A stretch of DNA of 64,000 bases from Desulforhopalus sp. IMCC35007 (GCF_005116575.1 NZ_SWCN01000009.1:124001-188000), one strand, 5' to 3'; positions 17,678 through 26,931 are shown, numbered from the stretch's first letter. Made by a program: numbers and translations. The notes: a model not told the origin generated them from the letters alone.

Positions 17678-18160
17678 ATGAAAACAGGATATACAATTCT
17701 TTTATTTCTCTTCATCTTCCTGATATCTACATGCATACCTCTGCACAACAGCCATGCCGAGGAAGCCTATTTGGGCTGGGAAGAGGATTCTCCTTACAAT
17801 AAGCTCTACAACAACCAGGACCGGGACTCACTGAAAGGCGTTCTCGTCAAATTCACAGAAATCACACCCATGAAAGGTATGGTGGCTGGGACCGGCTTCA
17901 TTCTCCGTGAAGGTAACGAGGAGATCAACGTCCACCTCTGTCCGTCAAGCTACGCAAACGCTAAACAGACTGGACTCAAGACGGGGGAAAAGACGAAAGT
18001 AAAAGGTGCATGGGCTGTCGTTAGCGATAAGGACGTGTTTATGGCCGCCAAAGTCAAGCAGGGTGAGAGTTTTGAATTTAAGGTCAGGCGAACCAAAGAT
18101 GGCACTCCTTTCTGGACAATGTCTGAAGAAATGCTTGCACAGGAAAAAAATCAAAACTAA
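17678..18160 (+). CDS. Small exported OB-fold-like protein, function unknown
   Basis: About 160 residues. An N-terminal signal peptide (KTGYTILLFLFIFLIS, likely cleaved near SHAEE) is followed by one domain with ITPMKGMVAGTGFILREG, INVHLCPSSYANA and LKTGEKTKVKGAW. The pattern resembles a family of periplasmic beta-barrel (OB-like) proteins found in Desulfobacterota that carry ITPxxGM and VHLGP-type motifs; no function is established. A cysteine replaces the usual glycine in VHLCP. Start chosen at MKTGY; an ATG four codons earlier is possible. Confidence 0.65.
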   Translation: MKTGYTILLFLFIFLISTCIPLHNSHAEEAYLGWEEDSPYNKLYNNQDRDSLKGVLVKFTEITPMKGMVAGTGFILREGNEEINVHLCPSSYANAKQTGLKTGEKTKVKGAWAVVSDKDVFMAAKVKQGESFEFKVRRTKDGTPFWTMSEEMLAQEKNQN

Positions 18161-18187
18161 CACAAAATATGTTTGAGACCATACAGC

Positions 18188-18211
18188 ATCGCTACACTAC
18201 GGTGTAGCGAT
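18188..18211. terminator. Hairpin between convergent genes
   Basis: ATCGCTACAC and GTGTAGCGAT form a perfect 10-bp stem with a 4-nt loop. It lies between the exported protein (ends 18160) and the Sel1 gene, whose TAG stop (18197-18199) is in the loop. No strong T-tract follows, so termination is probable but not certain. Confidence 0.5.
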
Positions 18212-19540
18212 CTCCAGAGGGACCGCAGACTCAACGGTTCGGGCTGGGGATTCATTGCAAACATCCTGATTCTCACTGCAAAGGATACTGAGATTTCGCC
18301 GGGCAACCTCATTACCGTTTGCAGCAGCCTGGCTTAACCAGAAACGTGCCTTCTCCGTATCAGTTGCAACCCCCACCCCTTTAATATAACAGTATCCCAG
18401 CCTGCTCTGTGCCAGGACAAAACCCTGTTCTGCCGCTTTTTCCCACCAGAAAAATGCTTTTTCCGGATTGCGATCAACTCCCAATCCTTTATAATACATA
18501 CGCCCTATATTGTATTGCCCCGATGGATCACCGTTCTCGGCAGAACGTTCATACCAATGGGCCGCCTGAATATAATCCTGTTCAACCCCGATACCATTGC
18601 TATATTTCCAGGCAATATTATTCTGGGCCAGAACATAGCCCTGCTCGGCTGCTTTTAAAAACCATTGAGCCGCTTTTTCTTCAGAGGGTTCAGTACCATC
18701 ACCTTTAGCATACATCATAGCTAAATTATATTGCGCTGTGACAACACCCTCCTGAGCAGCCTTTGTCGTCCAGAAAAAAGCTTTCTCGATATTTTTTTCT
18801 GTACCTTCTCCGAGATAATACATACTTGCAATCTTCACCACGGAGTTCAGGTCTCCTCCTTTTGCAGCTTTAAGGAAGAGGTCCAAAGCAACGATTTTAT
18901 CAGGAACCACACGTTCACCACGGTAGTACATCCAGGCCAGCTCGCGAAGGGCGTCGCTGTCGCCAGCCGACGCCGCCTGCCTTCTCCAAAAGAGCGCCTG
19001 CTCATAATCCTGGGCAACGCCATCACCTAAGGCATACATTTCGCCGAGCTGTCTTTTTGCTGGAATTGATCCTTTTTCAGCCGCCTTTAAAAACCAGCTA
19101 TGAGCAAGAACCTTGTCCACGGCAACCCCTTCACCTAGAAACAGAGCCCGAGCGTACATGAACTGCCCTTCCGCATCATCTTTTCCCGCAAGGATTTTCA
19201 GCCAGTACACCGCTTTTTCAGAGTCTTTTTCAGCACAGATCCCATCATTATACATCTGTGCAATATACTTTTGCCCCTCGGTATTATTTTGCCGGGCCGC
19301 CTTTAAAAACCAACGATAAGCAAGACATTTCTCTTTGCCCTTAACCGTAAGGTAATGCCTGCCGAGTTTCATCATAGAAGGAACACTTCCCCGATCAGCA
19401 AGAGTCGTCAGCTCCTCTACGGACTCAGCGCAAACAGGGGGGACAGTCAGGGCGCACAGCCAAAAGCCGAAACAGAGAACAGAAGCTGAAATTCGCAAGA
19501 TTAAAGACAACTTTTTTTCAATTACCATTAAGAACATCAA
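18197..19540 (-). CDS. Sel1-like repeat protein, exported
   Basis: About 447 residues. An N-terminal hydrophobic signal (RISASVLCFGFWLCALTVPPVCA) leads into roughly ten Sel1/TPR-like repeats of about 36 residues, with the consensus A..LG.MY..G.GV..D...A..W..KAA..G. Repeat proteins of this type act as scaffolds for protein-protein contacts, often in the periplasm. The last repeat is partial and is followed by a short tail with two cysteines. The partner is unknown. Start: TTG 19540 or ATG 19537; SD evidence is weak. Confidence 0.85.
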   Translation of the reverse strand: MMFLMVIEKKLSLILRISASVLCFGFWLCALTVPPVCAESVEELTTLADRGSVPSMMKLGRHYLTVKGKEKCLAYRWFLKAARQNNTEGQKYIAQMYNDGICAEKDSEKAVYWLKILAGKDDAEGQFMYARALFLGEGVAVDKVLAHSWFLKAAEKGSIPAKRQLGEMYALGDGVAQDYEQALFWRRQAASAGDSDALRELAWMYYRGERVVPDKIVALDLFLKAAKGGDLNSVVKIASMYYLGEGTEKNIEKAFFWTTKAAQEGVVTAQYNLAMMYAKGDGTEPSEEKAAQWFLKAAEQGYVLAQNNIAWKYSNGIGVEQDYIQAAHWYERSAENGDPSGQYNIGRMYYKGLGVDRNPEKAFFWWEKAAEQGFVLAQSRLGYCYIKGVGVATDTEKARFWLSQAAANGNEVARRNLSILCSENQDVCNESPARTVESAVPLEIATP

Positions 19541-19606
19541 TACTCACCGCAACACACAATAATGACCCACGTTGCTTAAAAATTAATACCGTACAACAAT
19601 TTCCAC

Positions 19607-20287
19607 TTACTCACTTACCTTCGGCAGTTGATCAAGATACCATTTCAATGGATCAAGAAGTTCAAATCCTAAGTCAATGAGTTTCTTCTTCACCCCTATG
19701 ACATTATTGGTAAGCAGATAGGGAAATATAGCTCTCTTATCTTCTTCCCAATAACGGGTAACTAAAACACTTCCAAGGGAGATATTCTCTTCGCTAATTA
19801 TGTCTACAATTTTTTTCATTTGTCCAGGCTGGTCTTTAACAACAATACACAGCAACGTCCCGGGCTCATCAATATTAAGCACATTGACAAAGGCCCTCAG
19901 CAGATCTCTGGTTGACAAGATACCTTTCAGATACCCCTCTTCATCGACCACCGGTAATGCTCCCACCTTTTTTTTCTGCATGACAAGTAACGTATCCTGC
20001 AGGGTATAATAGGGATAAATAGTAAGAGGCTTGCTTGTCATGATATCTGAGACCGGAAACCCGCCAATCTTCCCAAGAGTAATCTCGTAATCGGGTTTTT
20101 TTAAAAGAGTAGACGGCATGGCATCACGCATATCCCTATCAGAAATTATCCCAAGGAGCTTTCCCTTGCTGTCGACCACCGGGAGATGGCGAATGCTTTT
20201 CTCACCCATCAGTTTCTTTGCCTCAAAAATAGTCAAATCAGGCCCTACTGTGATAAGATTTGTTGCCATTCTTTCGCTTACAAACAT
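19607..20287 (-). CDS. acuB: CBS-pair and ACT-domain protein, AcuB-like
   Basis: 226 residues. Two CBS domains (residues 1-60 and about 75-135; DRDMRDAMPS and STRDLLRAFVN motifs) likely bind an adenosyl nucleotide. A C-terminal ACT-like domain (LLCIVVKDQPGQMKKIVDIISEEN) follows. The architecture matches AcuB of acuABC, where AcuC deacetylates acetyl-CoA synthetase. The gene lies 56 bp downstream of the AcuC-like gene. A sensing role is inferred from the domains. Confidence 0.8.
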   Translation of the reverse strand: MFVSERMATNLITVGPDLTIFEAKKLMGEKSIRHLPVVDSKGKLLGIISDRDMRDAMPSTLLKKPDYEITLGKIGGFPVSDIMTSKPLTIYPYYTLQDTLLVMQKKKVGALPVVDEEGYLKGILSTRDLLRAFVNVLNIDEPGTLLCIVVKDQPGQMKKIVDIISEENISLGSVLVTRYWEEDKRAIFPYLLTNNVIGVKKKLIDLGFELLDPLKWYLDQLPKVSE

Positions 20288-20343
20288 AATTCCTCCTGTA
20301 ATCCTTCACTGTTTAGGACATCAAAACAAAATTGGTTGGGCTA

Positions 20344-21303
20344 TCAAAAAGAGCGCAGTTCACACAACATTTTTATATGATTTTCTACAAGTACAGGCAG
20401 CATCTCGAGATTATAGCCACCTTCCAGTACTGAGACCACCTTGCCATTGGTATAACGGTTAACAAGATTTAAAATGACCTGCGTTACAAAATCATAGCCA
20501 TCGGTGGTGAGGTTCGTGCCGGACATCATATCATCAATATGGGCGTCAAATCCTGCAGACAAAAGAATAAATTCCGGTTCAAATTTTTTAATAGCTGGAA
20601 CCAGATCCTGCATCATAAGGCGGCGATACTCCTCATCACCCCGACCAGGGAGAACGGGAGAATTCTTGGTAAAACCATCTCCTTCCCCGATCCCCTCCTC
20701 AAAATCTCGGCCCGTACCGGGATATGCAAAAGAAGGATGCTCATGTATAGAGTAGTAGAGCACGGTGGGATCGTTATCAAAAATATGCTGGGTACCATTC
20801 CCGTGGTGCACATCAAAATCAATAATAGCCACCCGCTTAATCCCGTGATTTCGCTGGAGATACCTCGCCCCGATTGCCACATTATTAAAATAACAGAACC
20901 CCATAGGAGCAGACACCTCAGCGTGATGCCCTGGGGGTCTTATCGCGCAAAACGCCCGGTCAATCTCACCTGACATCACCAAGTCAATGGCCTTGAGTAC
21001 CCCTCCAACTGCAAGATATGCAACGTCAGAGGTCTCTCGACATATTGCATTGTCAGGATGTTCGAACTCCGTAAGACCATAAATGCAAGCCTCTTCGAAT
21101 TTCGTTATATAGTGTATGTTATGTACAGATTCAATCCACCGCTTATTGGCAGGTTCCGCTTCAATCTTTACCAGTTTGTCAAGCATCCCGGTTTTAACCA
21201 GATGGTTGTATATGGCTATCAGGCGCTCCGGTGATTCCGGATGTGCTGCACCGGTATCGTGTAACAGATATCTCTCGTCGTAAACAAATCCTGTTTTCTT
21301 CAT
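20344..21303 (-). CDS. acuC: Histone-deacetylase-family (AcuC-like) lysine deacetylase
   Basis: A 319-residue Zn-dependent deacetylase. Catalytic and metal residues are in IRPPGHHAE (His-His pair), IDFDVHHGNGTQ (Asp, His) and LLSAGFDAH (Asp), with a final LEGGYN motif. In Bacillus AcuC removes acetyl from a lysine of acetyl-CoA synthetase and so turns it on; polyamine or acetoin-related relatives also exist. It pairs with acuB. acs, prpE and a GNAT-fused protein elsewhere in the window are possible partners, which is inference. Confidence 0.87.
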   Translation of the reverse strand: MKKTGFVYDERYLLHDTGAAHPESPERLIAIYNHLVKTGMLDKLVKIEAEPANKRWIESVHNIHYITKFEEACIYGLTEFEHPDNAICRETSDVAYLAVGGVLKAIDLVMSGEIDRAFCAIRPPGHHAEVSAPMGFCYFNNVAIGARYLQRNHGIKRVAIIDFDVHHGNGTQHIFDNDPTVLYYSIHEHPSFAYPGTGRDFEEGIGEGDGFTKNSPVLPGRGDEEYRRLMMQDLVPAIKKFEPEFILLSAGFDAHIDDMMSGTNLTTDGYDFVTQVILNLVNRYTNGKVVSVLEGGYNLEMLPVLVENHIKMLCELRSF

Positions 21304-21356
21304 AAAAGTTCCTCTGTCCAGTTAGTCACTTCCCTCCAGCTCGTCCATGTCAGATA

Positions 21357-22364
21357 TTATTTCGAACACCCCAGCATATCAACGACAACTCGTCCTTTTT
21401 GCTTGCCATTTAAAATAAAGCCGATCTCAGCACCCAGGTCTTCTAAAGAGATCTGACGTCCTATTTCCTCAAGATGCGTTATTTTCCAATCAAGGGCCAG
21501 TTTATGCCATACCTCTTTTCTATGACCAAGAGGACAGTTCTGCGAGTCGATGCCAACAAGACTCACCCCCCGTAAAATGAAAGGAAAAACATTGAGCGGG
21601 AGCTCTGGAGAGGCGACGTTTCCGCAGCAGGTGACCACACCCAGTGGCTGTGTAGACTTTATCGCAGCTACAAGAATCTCTCCACCGACTGTATCAACTA
21701 CACCCGCCCAGAGGCTTTTCAAAAGTGGCCGATCATAACCTTCTGCCGCTGTTTTTCGGTCAATGACCTCCCCTGCCCCAAGTTTTTTTAGAAAATCTCC
21801 TGCACTCACTTTACCACTCACAGCTGTCACAGAATACCCAAGTTTTGCAAGAATAGCGACAGTAAGCGAACCAACGCCTCCTGAGGCCCCGGTCACAAGA
21901 ATTCTCCCCATGTCGGGGGCAACGTGCTCAACCAGAGCAGCAACCGACATACCCGCTGTTAATCCAGCCGTACCAAGAATCATACTCTCTTTCAGACTGA
22001 GCCCTTTCGGCAAGGGGACCACCCATGAGGCAGGAACCCGGATATAGCCACCGTACCCACCGGGGGTATTCATGCCCAGATCGTAACTTGTTACAATAAC
22101 CTCTGAACCAGGCGAAATTGTATCGACACTGCTTTCTTCAACAATTCCGGCAGCATCTACACCAGGAGTGTGGGGATATTTTTTGGTTACCCCTTTGTTT
22201 CCTGTGGCCGAAAGAGCATCTTTATAGTTCAGAGATGAGTAGATGACTTTCACAAGAACCTCACCGTCCCCCAAACTATCAAGAGGCCGATCCTTGATCG
22301 CCCGCGAGAACGTGCCGTCCTCTTCTTCTGTTACCACCATCGCCCGAAAGGTTTTCCCACTCAT
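21357..22364 (-). CDS. acuI: YhdH/AcuI-type quinone oxidoreductase (acrylyl-CoA reductase-like)
   Basis: A 335-residue zinc-independent MDR enzyme. Family marks are SSLNYKDALSATGN, the PHTPGVDAAG motif, TGASGGVGSLTVAILAKLGY (NADPH binding) and a GRVVVDM ending. AcuI reduces acrylyl-CoA to propionyl-CoA with NADPH; others in the family are only annotated as quinone oxidoreductases. A link to the propionyl-CoA genes nearby would make sense but is not proved. AAGGAGG precedes the start. Confidence 0.85.
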   Translation of the reverse strand: MSGKTFRAMVVTEEEDGTFSRAIKDRPLDSLGDGEVLVKVIYSSLNYKDALSATGNKGVTKKYPHTPGVDAAGIVEESSVDTISPGSEVIVTSYDLGMNTPGGYGGYIRVPASWVVPLPKGLSLKESMILGTAGLTAGMSVAALVEHVAPDMGRILVTGASGGVGSLTVAILAKLGYSVTAVSGKVSAGDFLKKLGAGEVIDRKTAAEGYDRPLLKSLWAGVVDTVGGEILVAAIKSTQPLGVVTCCGNVASPELPLNVFPFILRGVSLVGIDSQNCPLGHRKEVWHKLALDWKITHLEEIGRQISLEDLGAEIGFILNGKQKGRVVVDMLGCSK

Positions 22365-22464
22365 CGTTTTCCTCCTTATAAGTTTCCCGGCTCTATATAG
22401 ATTTCATTTCCGAGATATCAGACAACACTCACAATATCTGAAAATAGACAATTCCACCAGAGTC

Positions 22465-23313
22465 TTAGCGTAGCTTTTTCTCTATTATCCGGCATTGGTC
22501 ATCCAGACGACAGGCCCCAACCAGAGGATCGTGATACAAGGTAAACCATGCCTTTTGCCTGGAATATTGAGCAAACAGTTCTCTTTTCTTTTGTATCACC
22601 TCAAGGGGAAAGTTGTCGTAGGCCATCACCCAGAGAGGATTTACATGGGCGGTTGTTGGGAAGAGGTCCCCAAGATGCACTGCCACCTCCCCATCAGAGC
22701 TGATCTCCACCATCTGATGCCCTCTGGTATGGCCACCTGTATGGACTACAGTCACCCCGGGACAGATCTCCATGCGACCAGCCACAAGCTTTAGCCCCTC
22801 ACACCCTTTTGTAAAAACAAAATTCTCAGGTAAATAGGTTGCTTCTGCTCTTATATCAGGATTTTGCACATCCTCCCACTCATCTTTTTGTACCCAGTAT
22901 TGAGCATTACCAAAAACGGGGATATTTTCCCCGGCGGCATCAACCATCTCAAGCCCGCCTGCATGATCAAAATCACAGTGAGTCAAAACCACATCGGTCA
23001 CATCAGCACACGAATATCCAAGTTCACTCAGAGCTGCAGGAATTGACCATTGCGGGCCTACCTGAAATATCGCATTCTGCTTTTGAGTGAGTTTAACGCC
23101 AAGACCTGTATCAATAAGAATCTTCCGGTCAGGCGCTACAATAAAAAGAGGATCATTGCACATCTCAATGGTGTTATCGGCAGCCACAGAATATTTTTTA
23201 CTCCAGAGAACCTTGGGAACAGGGCCAAACATTGTTCCGCCGTCCAGACGAAACGTCCCACCAGGCAGCCAGAAGACATCAAAAGCACCAAGTTTCATGG
23301 TTGAGCAGGCCAT
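22465..23313 (-). CDS. MBL-fold metallo-hydrolase
   Basis: About 282 residues of the metallo-beta-lactamase fold. The zinc motif is VVLTHCDFDHAGG (H-x-D-x-D-H, with Asp in place of the second His, as in many family members), then HTGGHTRGHQ and HLGDLFP. It resembles lactonase or thioesterase-like hydrolases; the substrate cannot be read from sequence. AAGGAG favours ATG 23313. It is divergent from the first tetR gene and shares its 5' region. Confidence 0.82.
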   Translation of the reverse strand: MACSTMKLGAFDVFWLPGGTFRLDGGTMFGPVPKVLWSKKYSVAADNTIEMCNDPLFIVAPDRKILIDTGLGVKLTQKQNAIFQVGPQWSIPAALSELGYSCADVTDVVLTHCDFDHAGGLEMVDAAGENIPVFGNAQYWVQKDEWEDVQNPDIRAEATYLPENFVFTKGCEGLKLVAGRMEICPGVTVVHTGGHTRGHQMVEISSDGEVAVHLGDLFPTTAHVNPLWVMAYDNFPLEVIQKKRELFAQYSRQKAWFTLYHDPLVGACRLDDQCRIIEKKLR

Positions 23314-23739
23314 CACTATACTCCTTGTTTCAATTATTCAACGCTCGAACCTTGCGGTCACAGAAGCAGGCTAAGCGGCCATTCTTCACGCAATAACGGT
23401 CCAGAGAATGCAGGCTATCACTCACGATAAAAGGGTGGACAAAAAACTACAATATCCATTTACTCAAAGAACCTGGATCTCTTTTTTCTTGACAAAAAAA
23501 CGAGACCTAATATATACAAAGAGTAACATTGTTACACAACACCGAATCACATTTTCTAATTTTTTTTTACTTTTCTTTTTTTTTACACATTTTCAAATAC
23601 TAAGGCTACAGATTTAATAAATAACAACAATATATAGTCTCATTCAAAATGAATCTCTCTAAACATAAAATACGTTTTATCAACAGTTTAACAGGTGAGA
23701 ATTATTTAAAACAATCACAAATTGCTGCTGATGATAACA
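23314..23739. other. Shared upstream region of the MBL gene and tetR1
   Basis: About 425 bp, strongly AT-rich from 23500 to 23700, with no gene. It contains the palindrome GTAACATTGTTAC at 23523-23535, and a second, TAACAATGTTA, overlaps the tetR1 start. Both promoters should lie here; no clear -35/-10 pair could be chosen. Confidence 0.55.
23523..23535. promoter_or_regulatory. Candidate TetR operator, GTAACA-T-TGTTAC
   Basis: A perfect 13-nt palindrome in the divergent MBL/tetR1 region. Related sites (GTAAC-N3-GTTAC core) occur at 23735, 41804 and 42023. Assignment to the TetR proteins is inferred from location. Confidence 0.45.
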
Positions 23740-23745
23740 ATGTTA
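23735..23745. promoter_or_regulatory. Candidate TetR operator overlapping the tetR1 start
   Basis: TAACA-A-TGTTA, a perfect 11-nt palindrome that contains the ATG at 23740. A repressor bound here would block its own transcription or translation start; autoregulation is inferred. Confidence 0.4.
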
Positions 23746-24360
23746 GACAACCTTAATGAAGATGTAAAAAAAAGACTTGAAGTGGCGGTCATGGAGGTTT
23801 TTTCAACTTCCGACTTTCACAAAGCAAGCATCAGAGACATTGCAGATACTGCCGGGGTAAGTTTTACTACAATTTACAAACATTTTGGGAGTAAAGAACG
23901 TCTTCTCTTTGCTTTTGTAAATATCTGGATGGAGCGACTCACCGATCGAATCGAGGACCACCTCAAAGGAATTGAAGACTTAAAAGAAAAACTCCGCAAA
24001 GTGTTTTGGCTGCATCTGGATTTTTACGAACGCCATGAAGAACTGGGAAGAATATTGTTCATAACTCTCCCCATGAAAACCTGGATGGCCGATGACAGCT
24101 TTGACCAGAAAAGAAGGGTTCGTCTTATCATTGAGGTTTTTAAAGCGGGCCAGAAACAAGGCATCATAAACCCACATATGCGTGCTGGCTCTCTACTTGA
24201 TTTCTTACTCGGATTTATCCAGCGTATTTTTTTCATGTGGATAATCAGAGGGAAGCAGGAAAAGCTTGCCGATGAGGCAAATGCACTGTTTGAAATGGTC
24301 TGGCAAGGAATAGCAAACCCAGCAATTATAGAATACAAACAACCCCTCGTCGAGGAATAG
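23740..24360 (+). CDS. TetR-family transcriptional regulator (first paralogue)
   Basis: About 206 residues. The N-terminal HTH reads ASIRDIADTAGVSFTTIYKHFGSKE; the C-terminal ligand domain has LKEKLRKVFWLHLDFYERHEELGRI, TLPMKTWMADDSFDQ and a hydrophobic LLDFLLGFIQRIFFMW helix. It is strongly similar along its whole length to the regulator at 28126, and the two flank mmdA-oadG-mmdC-mmdB. An acyl-CoA ligand is plausible for this context but unproved. Start chosen at ATG 23740, where it aligns with its paralogue; TTG 23722 and ATG 23731 are alternatives and no SD settles it. Confidence 0.88.
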   Translation: MLDNLNEDVKKRLEVAVMEVFSTSDFHKASIRDIADTAGVSFTTIYKHFGSKERLLFAFVNIWMERLTDRIEDHLKGIEDLKEKLRKVFWLHLDFYERHEELGRILFITLPMKTWMADDSFDQKRRVRLIIEVFKAGQKQGIINPHMRAGSLLDFLLGFIQRIFFMWIIRGKQEKLADEANALFEMVWQGIANPAIIEYKQPLVEE

Positions 24361-24521
24361 GCTCCATGAAACTCTTCGACCAGATAACCAAGACTACCCC
24401 CGGTAAACGGGAAAATAAGCCGGGATAGGTACCTTCACGAAATTCAATCCCATAAAACAAGAAATGAATTTCTAAGGTACTCAAACGCAGCACAAAACAA
24501 ACTGATCACGGAGCTCATAAC

Positions 24522-26069
24522 ATGTCGGTAGAAAAAAGAGAATTCCTCAAACAGAAAAAAGAAAAAATCGCCCAGGGTGGCGGCGAGGCAAGAGTAAAAA
24601 AACAGCACGCCCAGGGGAAGATGACGGCCAGAGAGCGCCTCGTTCATCTTTTCGACTCCGGAACTTTTATTGAAACAGACGCCTTCATAAAAAACAGATG
24701 TACCCGGTTTGGCATGGATAAACTTGACTTCGAAGGGGAATCCGTTGTTACCGGCTATGGCCAGGTCAATGGTCGTATTGTCTATGCCTTTTCCCAGGAT
24801 TTTACAATCACTGGTGGTGCCCTTGGAGAGATGCATGCGAAAAAGATTGTAAAAGCAATGGACGCAGCCGCCAAAATCGGCGCTCCCATTGTCGGCATCA
24901 ACGACTCGGGTGGAGCCCGCATCCAGGAGGCCGTGGATGCACTTTCAGGTTACGGAGACATTTTTTTCCGAAACTCCATCTACTCGGGAGTTATTCCACA
25001 GATATCAGCAATAATGGGTCCCTGTGCAGGTGGAGCCGTCTACTCCCCTGCTCTCACGGACTTCATCTTCATGGTTGATAAGACATCCCAGATGTTTATC
25101 ACCGGGCCCCAGGTTATAAAAACGGTCACAGGAGAAATTGTGACAGCCGAGGACCTCGGTGGAGCCATGACCCATAACAGTGTCTCGGGTAATGTCCATT
25201 TCATGGCAAATGACGAGATACAGTGTCTTGCGGACATCAGAACCCTTTTAAGCTATCTCCCGTCAAACAGCCTGGAGACAGCACCAGTGGTCGAAAGCCC
25301 GAACGACATTAACAGACAGATAGATGAACTTGATGAGCTTATCCCCGACAACCCCAACAAGCCTTACAACATTCTTGACGTCATCCTTCCCATTGTCGAC
25401 AACCGGACTTTTATGGAATACCAGCCATATTTTGCAAAAAACCTGGTCACCGGGTTTGCTAAAATCAACGGAAAATCCGTCGGTGTTGTCGCTAACCAGC
25501 CAAATGTCATGGCGGGATGTCTCGATATGAATGCGGGGGATAAGGCCGCACGTTTTATCAGGACCTGCGACTCCTTCAACATCCCTCTGCTTACCTTTGT
25601 CGATGTCCCTGGCTTTCTCCCCGGTACCAATCAGGAATACGGCGGCATCATCCGACATGGTGCAAAAATCCTGTATTCCTACAGTGAAGCTACGGTTCCC
25701 AAGGTCACTGTCATAACAAGAAAAGCATACGGTGGTGCCTATGTCGCCATGTGCTCCAAATCTCTTGGTGCCGACATGGTCTTTGCCTGGCCTTCAGCCG
25801 AGGTTGCCGTTATGGGCTCAGAAGGCGCTGTAAACATCATCTTTAAAAATGATATTGCAAAAGCCGAGAACAAAGAAGAAACCAAAAGTGAAATACTAAA
25901 AGAGTATGCTGCGGAATTTGCCACCCCTTATAAGGCCGCAGAACGTGGCTTTGTCGATGATGTCATTGACCCTCACGCCTCACGCCAGCGTATTATCGAT
26001 GCCTTTAACATGCTGGAAGGAAAACGTGAAAAACGCCCTGCCAAAAAGCATGGTAACATTCCACTTTAA
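24522..26069 (+). CDS. mmdA: Methylmalonyl-CoA decarboxylase alpha subunit (carboxyltransferase)
   Basis: A 515-residue biotin-dependent carboxyltransferase with N and C crotonase-like halves. Landmarks: [41 protein letters not shown] (oxyanion region of the N half), [37 protein letters not shown] and the ending [10 protein letters not shown]. It moves CO2 from methylmalonyl-CoA to biotin. The following genes encode the gamma, biotin and Na+-pump subunits, so this is the membrane decarboxylase rather than propionyl-CoA carboxylase. A second carboxyltransferase of almost the same length is at 35820. Confidence 0.92.
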   Translation: MSVEKREFLKQKKEKIAQGGGEARVKKQHAQGKMTARERLVHLFDSGTFIETDAFIKNRCTRFGMDKLDFEGESVVTGYGQVNGRIVYAFSQDFTITGGALGEMHAKKIVKAMDAAAKIGAPIVGINDSGGARIQEAVDALSGYGDIFFRNSIYSGVIPQISAIMGPCAGGAVYSPALTDFIFMVDKTSQMFITGPQVIKTVTGEIVTAEDLGGAMTHNSVSGNVHFMANDEIQCLADIRTLLSYLPSNSLETAPVVESPNDINRQIDELDELIPDNPNKPYNILDVILPIVDNRTFMEYQPYFAKNLVTGFAKINGKSVGVVANQPNVMAGCLDMNAGDKAARFIRTCDSFNIPLLTFVDVPGFLPGTNQEYGGIIRHGAKILYSYSEATVPKVTVITRKAYGGAYVAMCSKSLGADMVFAWPSAEVAVMGSEGAVNIIFKNDIAKAENKEETKSEILKEYAAEFATPYKAAERGFVDDVIDPHASRQRIIDAFNMLEGKREKRPAKKHGNIPL

Positions 26070-26081
26070 CAGGAGATTCCA

Positions 26082-26495
26082 ATGACAACCACAGAACTCC
26101 TGGCGGTCTTTGCAAACCCGGAAACAATGAAAGCCCTCAGCATCTCGGACAAGCTTTCTGCAGGTCTTGTGACAACGGTCCTCGGCATGGGGATCACCTT
26201 TGCCGCGCTGATCATCCTAATGGTCATTATCTCCTGGATGAACAAATTATTAGGTAAAAGCATGGCAGTATCAGCCAAGAAGGTTGCCCCGGCGCCTGTA
26301 GAGGCTGTTGTACCGGTAGCGGCTCAAACCAGGGAAAATGACAATGAACTGGTCGCAGCCATCACCACAGCCCTTGCCGTTAGCCTACAGACATCAACAT
26401 CTAATATAGTAATTCGAAACATTGAAAAGGTTGAGCATGGCACGCCTAGATGGAACAGGGCAGGAATCATTGAGCAGATGAACAGCAGACTTTAA
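26082..26495 (+). CDS. oadG: Na+-pumping decarboxylase gamma/delta subunit (OadG family)
   Basis: 137 residues. One membrane helix (TTVLGMGITFAALIILMVIISW, about residues 30-52) is followed by an Ala/Pro/Val-rich linker, a short ELVAAITTALAVSL helix and the characteristic C-terminal WNRAGIIEQMNSR. This small subunit holds the carboxyltransferase to the membrane pump. CAGGAG precedes its start, 12 bp after mmdA. Confidence 0.88.
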   Translation: MTTTELLAVFANPETMKALSISDKLSAGLVTTVLGMGITFAALIILMVIISWMNKLLGKSMAVSAKKVAPAPVEAVVPVAAQTRENDNELVAAITTALAVSLQTSTSNIVIRNIEKVEHGTPRWNRAGIIEQMNSRL

Positions 26496-26520
26496 TTACG
26501 TATAATCATAGAGGGATGAA

Positions 26521-26913
26521 ATGAAAAAATTCAGAGTAGTTGTCAATGGTAGTGAATACAATGTCGAAATAGAAGAACTCAGCGAGCAGGTTACTGCCCC
26601 CCGACCTGTAGCCCAGACGAGCAGCCCGGCGCCTGTCGCACAGCCTAAGCCCGCCTCACCTGCGCCGGCCAAACCTGCCGCCCCTCAGGACACATCCGTC
26701 GGCGGAGCAATTGTCGCCCCCATGCCCGGTACCATTCTTAGTGTTGCCGTTGAAGCAGGTGCTACTGTGAAAAAAGGCCAGACTCTTCTCGTCCTCGAGG
26801 CCATGAAAATGGAAAACGAAATCCAGGCACCCGCTGACGGTGTCGTTCAACAGGTCAACGTTTCGAAGGGACTCTCAGTGAATGCAGGCGACACCCTAAT
26901 CGTCCTGTCTTAA
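26521..26913 (+). CDS. mmdC: Biotin carboxyl carrier subunit
   Basis: A 130-residue carrier with an N-terminal beta-hammerhead-like start, a Pro/Ala-rich flexible linker (about residues 30-60) and a C-terminal biotinyl domain. The biotinylated lysine is in VLEAMKMENEI (about residue 96). It carries the carboxyl group from MmdA to MmdB. GAGGGATGAA lies before the start. Confidence 0.94.
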   Translation: MKKFRVVVNGSEYNVEIEELSEQVTAPRPVAQTSSPAPVAQPKPASPAPAKPAAPQDTSVGGAIVAPMPGTILSVAVEAGATVKKGQTLLVLEAMKMENEIQAPADGVVQQVNVSKGLSVNAGDTLIVLS

Positions 26914-26931
26914 TAACCAGGAGACATTACC

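Noticed and set aside
24394-24428. GC-rich repeat CCCCGGTAAACGGG...CCGGG as a terminator between tetR1 and mmdA
   Set aside because: Short imperfect stem and no T-tract.
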